From: Brachypterus glaber | Taxonomy: Eukaryota > Arthropoda > Insecta > Coleoptera > Kateretidae | Assembly: GCA_958510825.1 (NCBI GenBank) | Contig: OY294051.1 | Location: 28,569,265-28,633,264 of the forward strand | Direction: 5' to 3' | Length of the DNA: 64,000 nt | Part shown: in pieces, positions 12,800-24,423 of the stretch | Layout: every line of letters begins with the position of its first letter | Numbering within the stretch: the first letter of the stretch is position 1 | The notes under the pieces: model-generated | What the model was told of the DNA's origin: nothing | Seen by the model: the letters and a program-made list of their open reading frames with translations, nothing else | Databases searched by the model: none | Translations under genes and position numbers: made by a program

Positions 12800-13211
12800 T
12801 ACAGAGTGTTTCCGAAAGAAAGGTAAATATTTAAAAGATGTGTTTAAGAGGTCAAAATAAGTAAAAAGTTCATATAAACATATTTCAAAAACGACTCGTA
12901 AGGGAGCTAAGCCCCTTCAAATGGGGTTACAAAATTTCGATTTTTCTTTAATAACTCAGGAAACTCTTTGTGTTATAGCAACGAGGTTTTGCATGGGATC
13001 TATCCTTAATAGAGCCTATCAGCCAATGGTATTTGCATGTAGTAACTTTAACCAGGGGCTTATCAATTTATTTGCTTTTTTGTGAGTTTATTATTAGAAT
13101 AGTAAATAAAAATCGAATTTTTGGAACCCGTTTCGAAGGGGAGTAGCTTCCTTATTTTGACCTTTAGAACGTCTCCTTTAAATATTTTCCTTTCTTCCCA
13201 AAACACTCTAT
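12800..13211. mobile_element. Foldback element related to the TACAGGGTG group (412 bp)
   Basis: TACAGAGTG...CACTCTATA ends. It contains GGGAGCTAAGCCCCTT, AACTCAGGAAACTC and CAACGAGGTTTTGCA, shared with the 1.15-kb palindrome at 39970-41119. Confidence 0.7.
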
Positions 13212-13868
13212 ATATTAATGTGCTGAGTATAGACTGAGATTATAATTGTAAGAAAAACCATTTTTACTTTACGCTGCATACTTCGAACTAATTTTTGAAT
13301 AATTTAGAGAAATAATAACAGTAACAATCCATACCTGTAATATACAGGGTGTATTTTAGAGTCCCCGTTTATAACTTTTTATTTGAAGCAATAAGTAATT
13401 AGGAAAGTTTCATATTAGAGATTTAACTGATATAACTTTGAAAATTTTGTCAAAAGAAAATGTGCATATTGATATCCTTGAGGTCCTTAAAACAATATTT
13501 TTAGGGTCGTCTAAAAATGATCTCTGACTGCTTGATAGCTCAACGTTAACCAAATTTTAAAGGGGTGTAAAAGGAAAACTTTACAATGTATTTTTTCAAT
13601 TTTGTATTTCAAAAAACATATTTATTTTATTTTAAACATGTAGGTGACCCTTTTTAGGGCTTAATGCGGCTTCTGTTGACGTTTGGTTGTGATGTTGACC
13701 ACATATTTTTAGACAGTTGGGAAGAGTCCCCAAGTTCTAATAACACATCATTACAAATAAAAAAGTTATAAGGAAAGGACCATTTAAAAAAATCACCCAG
13801 TATCATTAAATATGAATCTATAAAAACTATTGATTTTATTAATTGCATGATATGCTTTATGCTTTAAA

Positions 13869-14011
13869 CGAGGGGTGAACCACTATCGAAAGACTTTCAA
13901 AAATCTTACCGAAAATCTCAAGAATCATTGATTTTTATCGCGAAAATCTCTCAAGTCTTACAAAAGTCTCGGATGCCCTGTAGATATATTTTCTAGTGGT
14001 TCACTCCTCGG
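13869..14011. repeat. Inverted-repeat element, 143 bp
   Basis: CGAGGGGTGAACCACTA and TAGTGGTTCACTCCTCG at the two ends, with imperfect AAATCT/TCTTAC repeats inside. Confidence 0.65.
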
Positions 14012-14210
14012 CTTTGCATGTTTATTTTTTTAATTTAAGGTTGGGTTTTTAATAAAAATATATATTTTAAGGTAAGTTATGGTTAAAATTACTTTGTTCC
14101 ATATAATTAAAAAAATACATAACTTTAGTAAAAGTATTGCAGTGCGATGCACTAATAGTGTGTAAAGGCTTAGTTAAATGATATAGCGCCTCTAACTTTT
14201 TATTTTTAGA

Positions 14211-14746
14211 CACTACTGGCAGACGGACTCCTTTCACTATATAACGCGTCAACTTGAAATACTTGACACGCCGGCTAGCGTGAGTTCAATTCTCACTCGC
14301 GCCGAATCCTTTTTTAGTTAATTAATAATTAAAATTTGGCGAAGGCGACTGGTGACACAGACACTTCCTATAAACTAGTTCGAAAGTCATTTAAAGAAAG
14401 CCGGTGGTTCCCTCTACTACTAGCCCACATAAGTCCTGGACTTAGGGGATGCTGAATTAAGTAGAATAGTACAAGGTTAAGCAAACATGTAATTCTGTCA
14501 ACCGCCAAAATTGTACATATGACTAGGGACACTAGATTTAGGTCTTAAGTTGGCAAGTCTTGCAAACTTAAAACCTAAATCTAGTGTCCCTAGTCATATG
14601 TACAATTTTGGCGATTGATAGAATTACATGTCCCTACAAATGACTTTACCACTACCACTAAAAATTTAACGCGCAGATTACCAGTCATATGTAGAATTGT
14701 GGCGAATAATAGATTTAAATAATAGTCCGTCTGCCAGTATTGTCAT
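14211..14746. mobile_element. Inverted-repeat element with nested hairpin
   Basis: Ends TACTGGCAGACGGACT (about 14214) and its complement AGTCCGTCTGCCAGTA (about 14726-14741). Inside lies the long hairpin of the next entry, and at 14268-14312 a tRNA T-arm/B-box-like string (GAGTTCAATTCTC), without a recognisable A box. Confidence 0.6.
14485..14631. repeat. Near-perfect 147-bp hairpin of the GGGACACTAGATYTAGG family
   Basis: ACATGTAATTCTGTCAACCG...TAGGGACACTAGATTTAGG is inverted with very few mismatches. Other copies at 18459-18525 and 26875-27121. Confidence 0.85.
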
Positions 14747-15146
14747 CTCGTAAAAATTTTGTGAACATATATGGCCGCCTTTGACCTCGTTTATTTATAT
14801 ATCACGTGATGTGATCTGTCAAACAGTGAACCCGTACATCATGATTGGTCAAAACTGTGAAATGGTGTTCACCAGTTCGACCTGATCAGATTACTGTGCT
14901 GTCATCACATCTGGGTACCTATTTTTAACTTTCGGGCAGTAGAACGTCTGGTAGAACAACGCTTAGTACAATCACAACTTTAGACTTGTTCTATAGTTCT
15001 ACTCCCCGAAAATCAAGAATAGGTACCCTAATTTGATGACATGTGAACTGGACGCCTGCTTGATTAAAACTACCCTGATAAAATTACTTCAATTATTGTA
15101 ATAAATCAAATTTTTGTGATTTTACCATGTCACTTTTTCCCAATAG

Positions 15147-15386
15147 GTGTAACGTCGGACATGGAACATGAATTGGACTCTCGCTCCTACAACAAGCACC
15201 CAGGGGAGTACGAAAGCGGTTCTTCTTTCATCGAAAAGTTGGGCGCCAACACCGACACGTACCTTCAAAAGATTTTCGAAAGATGGGGTTACTTCTGCGC
15301 GGAAAGACCTTGGACGATCTTGTTCTTTGGGCTTTGTTTGGTCGTGTCGCTTGGACACGGGATTAAGTATTTACATATCACCACAG
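15147..15386 (+). CDS. NPC1: NPC1 exon: cytosolic linker and next transmembrane helix
   Basis: Acceptor cccaatag|GT, donor CACAG|gtacgt; starts in phase 1 and ends in phase 1. The peptide contains YLQKIFERWGYFCAER followed by a strong membrane helix (WTILFFGLCLVVSLGHGI) and YLHITTG. This matches the NPC1 order of RWG-x-FC, helix and a V/I-T-T strand leading to the D-P-V-x-L-W segment of the next exon. The upstream linker is acidic and serine-rich and not conserved, as is usual in this family. An ATG-less reading frame opens 31 bases upstream but lies in the intron. Confidence 0.92.
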
Positions 15387-15443
15387 GTACGTAGAAATTT
15401 AAAATGGATGGCTATTACTACTTGGGTTACAATTACAACTTAA

Positions 15444-15558
15444 GGCCTATCCATAGACTCGCATAACAACTATTACAAGATACATGACGACACATCAAGC
15501 CAATCCTGGCATCGCATTTTTATGTACTATGCTTGTTATGCGAGTCTTTGGATAGGCC
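15444..15558. mobile_element. Inverted-repeat MITE, GGCCTATCCATAGACTCGC ends
   Basis: Ends GGCCTATCCATAGACTCGC and GCGAGTCTTTGGATAGGCC. The interior is shared with 3129-3313. It lies 60 bases after the NPC1 donor at 15386. Confidence 0.8.
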
Positions 15559-16566
15559 CTTTCCAGGAAAACAGTACCGAGATCTGTTAAATTTTTGATA
15601 CACTACGATTTATGTGTAATTATGCTATTTATGCGCTCTGTGGTGTAAAACGGGCCGCGTCCCTTACTATTTTGCATAACTGGACGGAGTATAGTCTCTG
15701 GCAAATGTTTTTTTGTGTGGCTGTGTAATTAATAACATGAACCACTATTGTTTACACGCCTATTTTGGAATGAGTATTATTCATTGAATAAAAAATGAGT
15801 TTATATGTTTTCGACTGTGTTTTTTTTTAATTATAATTATCGTAATTGTCTTTTGTAATTTGTGTACGGTATGCACAGGAATTTTACGCGTACAATGATA
15901 AACGACATACATACAATGTATAAATTATGGTATTGAACTTAAAAAAAAAGATTTCCACTAAAAAAACAATATTGTTTACCACAAACCACTAAAAATACGC
16001 TTTTGACGTTTAATTATACGTTGTATAATATATAATAACCCCAGTTCATTATAAACAAAAAATATTTCTTGTTTGTTTAATTTTGCGTATGTTGCCCTTA
16101 AATGTTAACATTTATTGCAACATGTTGCAATATTTTTTTTATCTACATTCTACTTAGTTTTTGGGTTTATTAATAGTGCTAGTGTTTTTTGAAGATATGA
16201 TAAAACCCCATTGCTTTTTTTCCCATTTTGATAGTACTTTTTTCTATTATCAAGTAAATGTTTGTGTAATCATTTTTATTTTTTTTTTTTAAGCTTTGTG
16301 CTGTAAAATGTAGGTAATTATTTACATTCAAGGTAAATTGTCAAAATTTTGAAATTATCCTATAATAGTAAGTCCAAACTGTCGAGTTAATAACTTAGTA
16401 GTAGGAAAAGAAAAGCTAATTTAGCTTGAATAGAAGAAACTTTACAGTTTTTAACAAATTCACAATTTTTAATAAATCTAAATCTTTCAAAAACTGAGAA
16501 GGATATTGCTTCAAACTGAGATATTGTCCTGTGTACTGAAAGTTGGATCACCCTGTACACCACCAA
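15559..16566. other. NPC1 intron, no feature recognised
   Basis: AT-rich with T-runs; no inverted repeats or coding signals seen. Confidence 0.4.
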
Positions 16567-17080
16567 GGGAGCGTTCAAGTATTACGTAACGCGCTGGGGG
16601 GGTCTCGAAAACGTTACGCCGCGTTACAGAGGGGGGGGGGTGGATGTCAGTAAAAATGTTACGTAACACTGTTGTAAATTTAAAAAATGTTTATTGGATC
16701 ACGTTTTTAACAATGATCTAAGCTTAAAGAGACGGATTCCTTGCAAATTTTATTGCATACGGTGTGGTTAACAGTTAACTAAATCCTTTAAACAAAAACA
16801 ATTAGAGATGGAAAACCATAGCCAATAACCGGTTTTCGGATAACCGGTTTCGGAAATTACATCAGACCGGTTTTGGGTTAAAACACGGAAGCAATAACCG
16901 GTTAAAAACCGGTTTAAACCATAAAGCAAAATTTCCTTTTATTTATTTTTACTTTTTGTAAAATGTTACGTAACAAATAGGGGGGGGGGAGTGGGGGGTC
17001 TCGAAAATGTTACTCCGCTTTACATGGGGGGGGGGTCAAAAATGGCCAAATTTTGCGTTACGTAATACTTGAACGCTCCC
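16567..17080. mobile_element. Inverted-repeat MITE, GGGAGCGTTCAAGTATTACG ends, with ACCGGTT cluster
   Basis: Ends GGGAGCGTTCAAGTATTACG and its complement, with CAA on both flanks. G-runs and TACGTAACG inside. 16828-16919 holds five copies of ACCGGTT. Right-end fragments of the same family are at about 24290-24330 and 46425-46480. Confidence 0.8.
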
Positions 17081-17149
17081 CAAGACGCATTTCACTTCCA
17101 AGTGATATACGCCTTGACACCATCCAAAAGATGGATAGGGTCTTTTACA

Positions 17150-17868
17150 GCGCCGGACAAAACCGCGCCTGGTTTACCGCGCCGCCCTTTACCGCGCCAC
17201 CCTTTACCGCGCCTGTCCTTTACCGCGCCGACCGTTACCGCGCCTAGGACTTTACCGCGCCTAGGACATTTCCACGCCTATGTAAACTTTTGATTTCATT
17301 TTATTTGAGTATTTACTATAGTGTTCGATTTTTTTTAATTTGTAACAAAAAATTTATTTTTTAATTTAACAATAGATATAATCATTTATATAAATTTTAA
17401 ACAATACCTTTCAAGTGAATAATTTTTTCTTCTTATAATTTTAAATCATATTTTCAATTTTATTTTCTTTTGTTTTTTCTTTTCTGTAAATATGCTGCTT
17501 CCAAATAGCCAAATCTTTATTTTTACTGCTTTTAATAATTTCTATCGACATTGTAACTTAACTGAACCTCTTTCATTTGTGTACTAAATAATTATTTCGA
17601 TTAAAGAAATACTAGGTAGGTAAATATACTAAAACTCAATAAAAAATAGCACAAAAAACACTTGTATATAAATTGAACAAAATCACAAAAAGAAAAACAT
17701 AAAAAAATCATACAATAATAAATTAAAACTGGGCCATGGCGCGGTAATGGACGACACGGTAGAGGACGGCGCGGTAAAGGACGGCGCGGTAGTGACCCAG
17801 GCGCGGTAATGTCCTAGGCGCGGTAACTGACGGCGCGGTAAAGGACGGCGCGGTAATGGTCGGCGCCC
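17150..17868. mobile_element. Foldback element with tandem-repeat termini
   Basis: Left terminus 17150-17278: about eight units of 14-17 bp of the type CCTTTACCGCGCCGA. Right terminus 17737-17868: about eight units of the inverted form GGCGCGGTAAAGGAC. The middle (17280-17735) is AT-rich without an ORF. The GC-rich termini contrast sharply with the surroundings. The element ends 78 bases before an NPC1 exon. Confidence 0.8.
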
Positions 17869-17946
17869 CCAAAATATGGTGTATAAGTTTAATTTATTAT
17901 ACATTAATATTATACATTGAATGTCTATTCCACGAATAACTTTCAG

Positions 17947-18376
17947 ACCCCGTGGAACTATGGGCCTCACCAACATCTCGCAGCAGAGTAGAACGCGAAT
18001 ATTTCGACAGCCATTTCGAACCGTTCTATCGAAACGAGCAACTCATCATCCGCGCCATCAACCTGCCCCCAATCGTGCACCCCACGTCCAACGGGGTCGT
18101 CATCTATGGACCCGCTTTCAACGACACCTTCCTCAAGGCTGTTCTGGATCTGCAGGAAAAAATCAAGGCCATCGGCGCAGGAACCGATTTCGCGTTTGAG
18201 AAGATTTGTTTTGCGCCGCTGAGGAGTGACGGACAGACGCAATTGTCTCTCGACGAATGTGCCGTGCAGAGTATTTGGGGTTACTATCAGGATGATGTTG
18301 AAACTTTCGAAGAAACGGATACGGATCCTAACAATTTCACTGTGAATTATTTGGATCGTTTTTCTAAATGTGCTGG
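17947..18376 (+). CDS. NPC1: NPC1 exon: middle luminal domain, N-terminal half
   Basis: Acceptor ctttcag|AC, donor GCTGG|gtaagt; phase 1 in, phase 2 out. It begins DPVELWASPTSRSRVEREYF and continues SHFEPFYRNEQLIIRA, the NPC1 signature at the start of the second luminal domain. Later come FEKICFAPL, CAVQSIWGYYQDD and the final Cys of FSKCAG. In the family this domain faces the lysosomal lumen and contacts NPC2. GC content (about 50%) is far above the flanking intron. The acceptor lies only about 80 bases downstream of a foldback element (17150-17868). Confidence 0.95.
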
Positions 18377-18458
18377 GTAAGTAAATTATAAATACCGCGC
18401 TTCGAAAAAGTTAGGAAATTTCGATTGTGCGAAAAAAGTCCAAACCTAGGGAAAAACT

Positions 18459-18525
18459 GTGGACACTAGATCTAGGACAGGCAAGTCTGTCGCCTTGCTG
18501 ACTTAAGACCTAGATCTAGTGTCCC
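18459..18525. repeat. Hairpin, GGACACTAGATCTAGG family
   Basis: GTGGACACTAGATCTAGG pairs with CCTAGATCTAGTGTCCC around about 30 nt. It lies 82 bases after the NPC1 donor at 18376. Confidence 0.8.
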
Positions 18526-19535
18526 TAAAAAACTGTATTAACTCCAAATCTTTAAAAAAAATTTCTTAACCCTAATAAGCATATGGGATAATAAAAAAAA
18601 AATAAATAAATATGATTTTCAAAAAATAATATAGTTGTTTCGTATGTTACCTGAGGGTTTTTACCAAATTTCAAATTGAATTTGGAAAAAACTACCTATA
18701 TGTTAAACTATTCTTCTATAGGGCAATACTACAAAAAAAAATTTCAGTTTGGGGGACCTAAACTTTCAATTTTGGGTATTTTAAAAGTTTTTTTTTTATT
18801 TCACCACAACAGTTTTGGACATGCTGGATGAATTTTAAACTATAACCCAATATCTAAATAAAAATATAATAATAATATTTAATTTTTTATTCTGTGGTAG
18901 CAGTTGGCGCGGAATGACCCTAATGTCCTTTTTTTCTCGGACAGGGTCAGGCCCTTAAGACCTCTGGCCATTTTTTCTGGATTTTATTTTCTTTCTAGTA
19001 TTTTTTTGGTGTTAAATTTCAGTGTCTCTTTCGTAGAGATTTTTGGTTTTACCATGATTAGTTTATTTTGTTTGTTTGATGACAACACAATATTAAACGG
19101 ATGTTTTCAGCCTTTTTATATCTCTTTTTTTATATTTACATACAGAATAATTTAAATTTAAAATAAAATATTTTTAAAATTCAGCAGTGAGATAGAGCCA
19201 ATTAAAAGAATAACTTGAAATAAAAATAAATAAACGTAAATAAATAAATAAAATTGAATAAATAGTTTGACAGACATTAAAAAAAAAGGTGTTGATACTT
19301 AATCCGAATGCAAAGACCTGTTAATAGTTTTATCAAATTTAGGGCGGACCCACAGTTTCCAGCGTCAAGTAGGGGTGGGCTTGTGTTTAAAAACACATAA
19401 CGAGGGGCGATTAAAAATTAGCAAAGTGAGTCACATTTGTGACATTTTGGAATAGTTTGTATTAAAATTTTAAAAAGTCTACACTAAAATATTAGCTGAA
19501 AATAATAAAATATTGATAGCTTGTTTTTATTGCAG
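18526..19535. other. NPC1 intron, no feature recognised
   Basis: AT-rich; the frame at 18904-19155 has no coding features. Confidence 0.4.
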
Positions 19536-20917
19536 AAACTCATACAATATCGATTGTCTTGCACTCTATGGAGGCCCAGTTCTTCCGGCCGTAGCTCTGG
19601 GAGGGTTCCTCGGACCAGGCGAAAACTTGGCCAAAAACCCTCATTATGAATCCGCAACTGCAGTTATTTTGACCTTCCTAGTAAACAATCACCATAACAA
19701 AACAAAACTGCATCCTGCAATGCAATGGGAAAAAGAATTTGTTGCTTTCATGAAAAACTACACTGAAACCGATAAACCAGATTTTATGGATATAGCTTTC
19801 ACCTCGGAAAGATCTATTGAGGATGAACTAGATAGAGAATCGCAATCGGATGTACTTACGATATTGATTTCTTACTTACTAATGTTTGCTTATATTGCGG
19901 TGTCTTTAGGCCAAGTTAACGAATGTAATAGACTTTTAATCGATAGCAAAGTAACTCTAGGACTCGGTGGAGTCATCATCGTTCTTGCTTCAGTTGTATC
20001 TTCCGTTGGTCTATTTGGTTTTGTAGGATTACCAGCAACATTGATCATCATAGAAGTCATACCTTTCCTTGTACTAGCTGTGGGAGTGGATAACATATTT
20101 ATTCTTGTCCAAACCCACCAAAGAGATGCCAGAAAACCAGACGAAACGCATTCGCAGCATATAGGAAGAACGTTAGGACAAGTAGGGCCATCTATGTTGC
20201 TCACAAGTGTATCAGAAAGTTTCTGTTTCTTCCTGGGCAGCCTGTCGGACATGCCGGCAGTAAGAGCGTTTGCCTTATACGCCGGAATGGCGCTTTTGTT
20301 CGATTTTATCCTGCAAATCACTTGTTTTGTCAGTCTTATGTCTCTGGATACTTTAAGACAGATGAGCAACAGATTTGACATATTCTGTTTCATCCGCGGA
20401 TCGAAAAAAGACGGACCGTCACCCTCCGCGATGGTCGGACAAGAAGGAATGCTATACTCATTCTTCAAGTCAATCTACACGCCGTTTTTGATGAACAAAT
20501 TTGTAAGGTACTTCGTTATGATATTTTTCTTTGGTTGGTTGTGTACTTCAATAGCGATAGCACCTCATATAGAAATCGGATTGGATCAAGAACTATCTAT
20601 GCCTGAAGACAGTTTTGTGCTAAAATACTTTAAATTTTTGAAGGATTACCTCAGTATTGGACCACCGATGTACTTTGTTGTGAAAGGTGGATTGAACTAC
20701 AGTGATTCAAAAGCACAAAATGCGATATGTGGAGGGCAGTATTGTAATGTGGACTCGCTGATTACTCAGATTTTTGTCGCTTCGAAGATTCCGGAAACTA
20801 CATACATTGCAAAACCCAGTAGCAGTTGGCTGGATGACTATTTCGATTGGTCAGCAGCTGCCAAGCAGTGCTGTAAAGAAAATAAAAAGACCCACGACTT
20901 TTGTCCACATAACAAGG
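19536..20917 (+). CDS. NPC1: NPC1 exon: end of middle luminal domain, sterol-sensing domain, start of C-terminal luminal domain
   Basis: The largest exon (1382 nt). Acceptor ttattgcag|A, donor AAGG|gtaagt; phase 2 in, phase 1 out. It starts NSYNIDCLALYGGPVLP. From SIEDELDRESQSDV it runs into five hydrophobic helices of the sterol-sensing domain, with conserved landmarks VIPFLVLAVGVDNIFILVQ, QRD, LGQVGPSMLL and DFILQITCFVSL. After the cytosolic loop (NRFDIFCFIRG) and another helix come IGLDQELSMPEDSF and SSWLDDYFDW, the start of the cysteine-rich C-terminal luminal domain. No frame breaks. The sterol-sensing domain binds cholesterol passing from the luminal N-terminal domain toward the lysosomal membrane. 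Confidence 0.98.
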
Positions 20918-21708
20918 GTAAGTGATGATTTTTATTTTATTCAAGTTTGAATAGATATGACACGCTGATCCTTTACACAATTTAACTTAAGTAACTTGCC
21001 AATGCAAACCAAGAGTTAAACTTGTTAGTAGAAAGTCTAAACATTATAAAACCATCTGAGGTTCTATTTTTCTTAAGACTTTATTTCTCAGAAATTACCA
21101 GAGTCGACTTAATATTGTATTACTTAATACTGTTTTAGTTTATTCTATGTATATTTTGATCAGATAATTTTAATCCATTTACAGAAATAGTCTATTGATT
21201 TCCATTTTAACTTATTTTCTTAAAAAATTAGCATATTAGTGTATTTCTTTCTGCTTTAATAATGACAAATTATTTTTCAAACATTTATTATTAGTATATT
21301 GTTTTGACACATTTTCAAAAATTAAATGCACTGTTCTGTGCTTTTTTTTAGAAAACACATTATCAAAAACCTGGGCAACTATTTTTTTCTTAATTAAAAA
21401 TTGAGTTCTACAAATGGTTTTAAATTCTCTGATCAAAATTCATATATTCAACTTCAAGATTCAGTAGAGGTAAATAAAAGAATCGCGCACGCGGAAGCTG
21501 GCGCGTGGTTTCATTGGTTAAAACACACGAATGTTGCGAGAGAAGGGAGGTAGAAAAATAAACAGGGCAGTAAGTGAGTACTTGCGATGTAGCGTACAAT
21601 GCATTGCAATGGACCGTTATATAGAAATATTTTGTTTTGAGTCCTACCCTGTCACTAAATATGTTATTGTCACGTTCGTTTGTTTACACTTACTTCATTT
21701 TGAAGTTA
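20918..21708. other. NPC1 intron, no feature recognised
   Basis: AT-rich; a GC-richer patch at 21485-21560 (CGCGCACGCGGAAGC) resembles transposon-derived sequence but has no partner seen. Confidence 0.35.
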
Positions 21709-22037
21709 CTATACTATACTATATATCGTCGGCTTACAAGTAAAGAGCACTAAGTCCAAAAACATGGTTTTGACATATTGACAAATTTAACTTTCGCTGT
21801 TGTTTTTTAATTTTTGTAATAATTGTTACAAAAATGCACGTTTTGCCAAACAAACACTTAGTCGCTTAGTGCAGAAACATTTGAAATAATCTACAAGTAA
21901 AACGCACTAAGTGACTTTTTCGGTTTACCTGTACATAGATCATCAAAAATTAATTACAATACCATAAAAATCCCATTTTTGCAAAAAAGTGACTTAGTGC
22001 CTTTTACTTGTAAGCCGACGATATACTATACTATAGT
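21709..22037. mobile_element. Inverted-repeat element, TATCGTCGGCTTACAAGTAAA ends
   Basis: TATCGTCGGCTTACAAG...AGCACTAAGTC is inverted at 21988-22025, and the flanking ACTATACTATA also mirrors. A left-arm fragment is at 361-410. Confidence 0.75.
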
Positions 22038-22089
22038 CCAATATCTTCCAAAACCTTACTTGTCAGGCGTCAGAGCCTACCCCCCTTTT

Positions 22090-22124
22090 ACTACTACTAC
22101 TACTATTATTACTACTACTACTAC
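22090..22124. repeat. ACT/ATT trinucleotide microsatellite
   Basis: ACTACTACTACTACTATTAT..., about 11-12 triplets. Confidence 0.85.
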
Positions 22125-22860
22125 TTCCAAAACTTAGCATCTTAGCATCTTTTAAAGTTTAAAGTTGTTGGTTTTGTTGATTTAACTTAACCAAAATACA
22201 AAAAGCTTTTGTTTTAATTTTTTATTTTATTGTTTGTTTTTTTTTGCCTATTTTGTGATGTTAGCATTGACAGAATATAAAGCAAATTAAGTAGTTATTT
22301 TTCCAAAACTTTTAATGCTGAGAATAGTATTTATATACTTTGATGCACGGATCTGTGGCTACGGGAAATATGTTTGGAATGTGTGTGCAAGTGGGAGGCC
22401 CGTTGCAGGGACGCGTCTTATAACGCTTTTGACGGAAAGAAGAGAGCGCGAATGATTCCTCTCCCTTTCGTCGGAGACTTTCTTTCATGCGGAGAACTAT
22501 ATACTATAACTATTTAGTCAAATATTTAGCCTTTCACTTATTTCAAGAATAATTTAAGTCCATTCACTAGTTTTCGAAATATTTCGATTTTAAATGAAAT
22601 TAATTTTTGGGTGCGCCACTTTATTTGGTTAGTAGTATATTAAAGTTTAATATTTATATAATTCCAAAAATATTAGGCAATATTATAATACAAAATTTGT
22701 CTTATTATTTAATATATTGGTTACTGAAACCAGATTTGGTGGACTTAAGTCGGTCAGAACGTTTTAACTTACTAGACTTTTAAGGTATTTTCAAAAATAA
22801 AAAAGCAGCTTGGATCATATTTTGGTGTATGTTTTGTATAATTTTGTTTTTAATTTTCAG

Positions 22861-23691
22861 GTTTTCCTTGCGTTACCTGCAACATATCCTACCGACCGGA
22901 CAACAAACGTATAATCGCAAAGGACTTCGACAAATACGTCTCGTTCTTCTTAAAAGACAACCCAGACGAGACTTGCGCTAAAGGAGGTCACGCCGCCTAC
23001 GGCCAAGGCGTCAACTACGCCTCAAACAATAAAACGCACCTGTCCACCGTTGGTGCTTCATACTTCATGTCGTATCACACGATTCTAAAAACATCAGCTG
23101 ATTATTACGAGAGCATGCGCGCAGCTAGAAAAATAGCTGATAACCTTACAGCCACAGTAGGCGTTGAGGTATTCCCGTACTCAGTTTTCTATGTCTTCTA
23201 TGAACAATACTTAACTATGTGGTCTGATACCTTACAGAGCGTGGGTATAAGTTTACTAGCTATTTTCGTAGTGACTTTCCTACTTATGGGCTTCGATCTG
23301 TTCTCAAGTATCGTAGTTATTATCACTATAGCCATGATTTTGATCAATTTGGGAGGTTTGATGTACTGGTGGAACATATCACTGAACGCAGTGTCACTGG
23401 TAAACCTCGTAATGGCCGTGGGTATCGCGGTGGAGTTCTGCTCGCACCTGGTGCATAGTTTTTCGGTTTCGATGAAACCCACACGGCTCGAAAGGGCCGC
23501 GGATTCCCTGACCCGGATGGGTAGTTCTGTGTTCAGCGGTATCACGCTGACGAAGTTCGGTGGAATTCTGGTTTTGTATTTTGCGAAGTCGCAGATTTTC
23601 AAGGTGTTCTACTTCAGGATGTACCTGGGGATTGTGATTATGGGTGCCACCCACGGACTGATTTTCCTTCCTGTACTGCTTAGTTATATAG
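22861..23691 (+). CDS. NPC1: NPC1 exon: C-terminal luminal domain and last transmembrane bundle
   Basis: Acceptor ttttcag|GT, donor TATATAG|gtaagt; phase 1 in and out. It opens GFPCVTC and continues with [30 protein letters not shown] and [15 protein letters not shown]. Then come the RND-like helices with [41 protein letters not shown] and [17 protein letters not shown]. All are hallmark NPC1 segments, unbroken. The exon ends one base into the codon after ATA, so the identity of the next residue (Gly or Asp) and the whole cytosolic tail depend on which downstream exon is joined. Confidence 0.98.
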
Positions 23692-23949
23692 GTAAGTTTA
23701 ACGCTTAGTGTTTTCATGTGTAGTAGTTTTTTGTGGTAGTTTATCATTTTTAAATCACATAGTATATGCAAAGATTAGGTATATTTAGGTATAGGTAAAC
23801 AAATCAATGTAAAAAATACCTTGTTTTCACATGCTTGCGATTTTAAACAATGAAACACTGAATTCGTTACATCAAGCATACGCTTCTCATTATTCTATGA
23901 TGAAATCACGCGCACGCGAAAACGAGTTTTTTTTGCAATAGTCAACCTA

Positions 23950-24197
23950 CATCGCACATCCCGAAGAAAAGTGTGTTAAATACAAATAATTATCGCATCT
24001 TTGGATAACTTGTTACGTTTACTACTTATTTCGAAAAAAAAAAAACAAATGTTTAGAATGTTTATAGTTATTACACGTAGTGCATCCAAATATCACACTT
24101 TTATTCAGATAGATTGTTGCTTTTACTACTCTTTTGGAAGAAAACCTAATTTTTGGAATTTTTAGAGTTAATGCACTTTTCTTGGGAATGTGCGATA
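23950..24197. mobile_element. MITE, second copy of the 1904-2133 family
   Basis: CATCGCACATCCCGAAGAAA at the left, TTTCTTGGGAATGTGCGAT at the right, similar interior. Confidence 0.7.
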
Positions 24198-24423
24198 AAT
24201 GCTTTATCATAGTGCTTCGATTGTAAATTAGCTCCATAGAATGTAAAAATTAAGTCGTTTGCACCGAATATTTTTAGGTAGGATTAAGTTAAGCCAAATT
24301 TTGCGTTACGTAATATTTGAACGTTCCCTTATTATAATAAAGGTCACTTATTATTAGTCTTACCACAATATAAGCTCAGTTTATTCTCCGGTACACCACT
24401 ATTTTTATTATTTTTTTAAATAG

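Noticed and set aside
14268..14312. tRNA-like T-arm and B-box (GAGTTCAATTCTC)
   Set aside because: No anticodon arm, D arm or A box at proper distance; at best part of a tRNA-derived repeat inside an inverted-repeat element.
17053..17293. Two overlapping reading frames rich in Pro/Arg/Thr (and 17683-17976 on the other strand)
   Set aside because: They are translations of the CCTTTACCGCGCC tandem units of the foldback element, with no start context, splice support or family similarity.
19890..20468. 192-codon minus-strand frame
   Set aside because: Antisense shadow of the NPC1 sterol-sensing exon, as is 23198-23771 for the last core exon.
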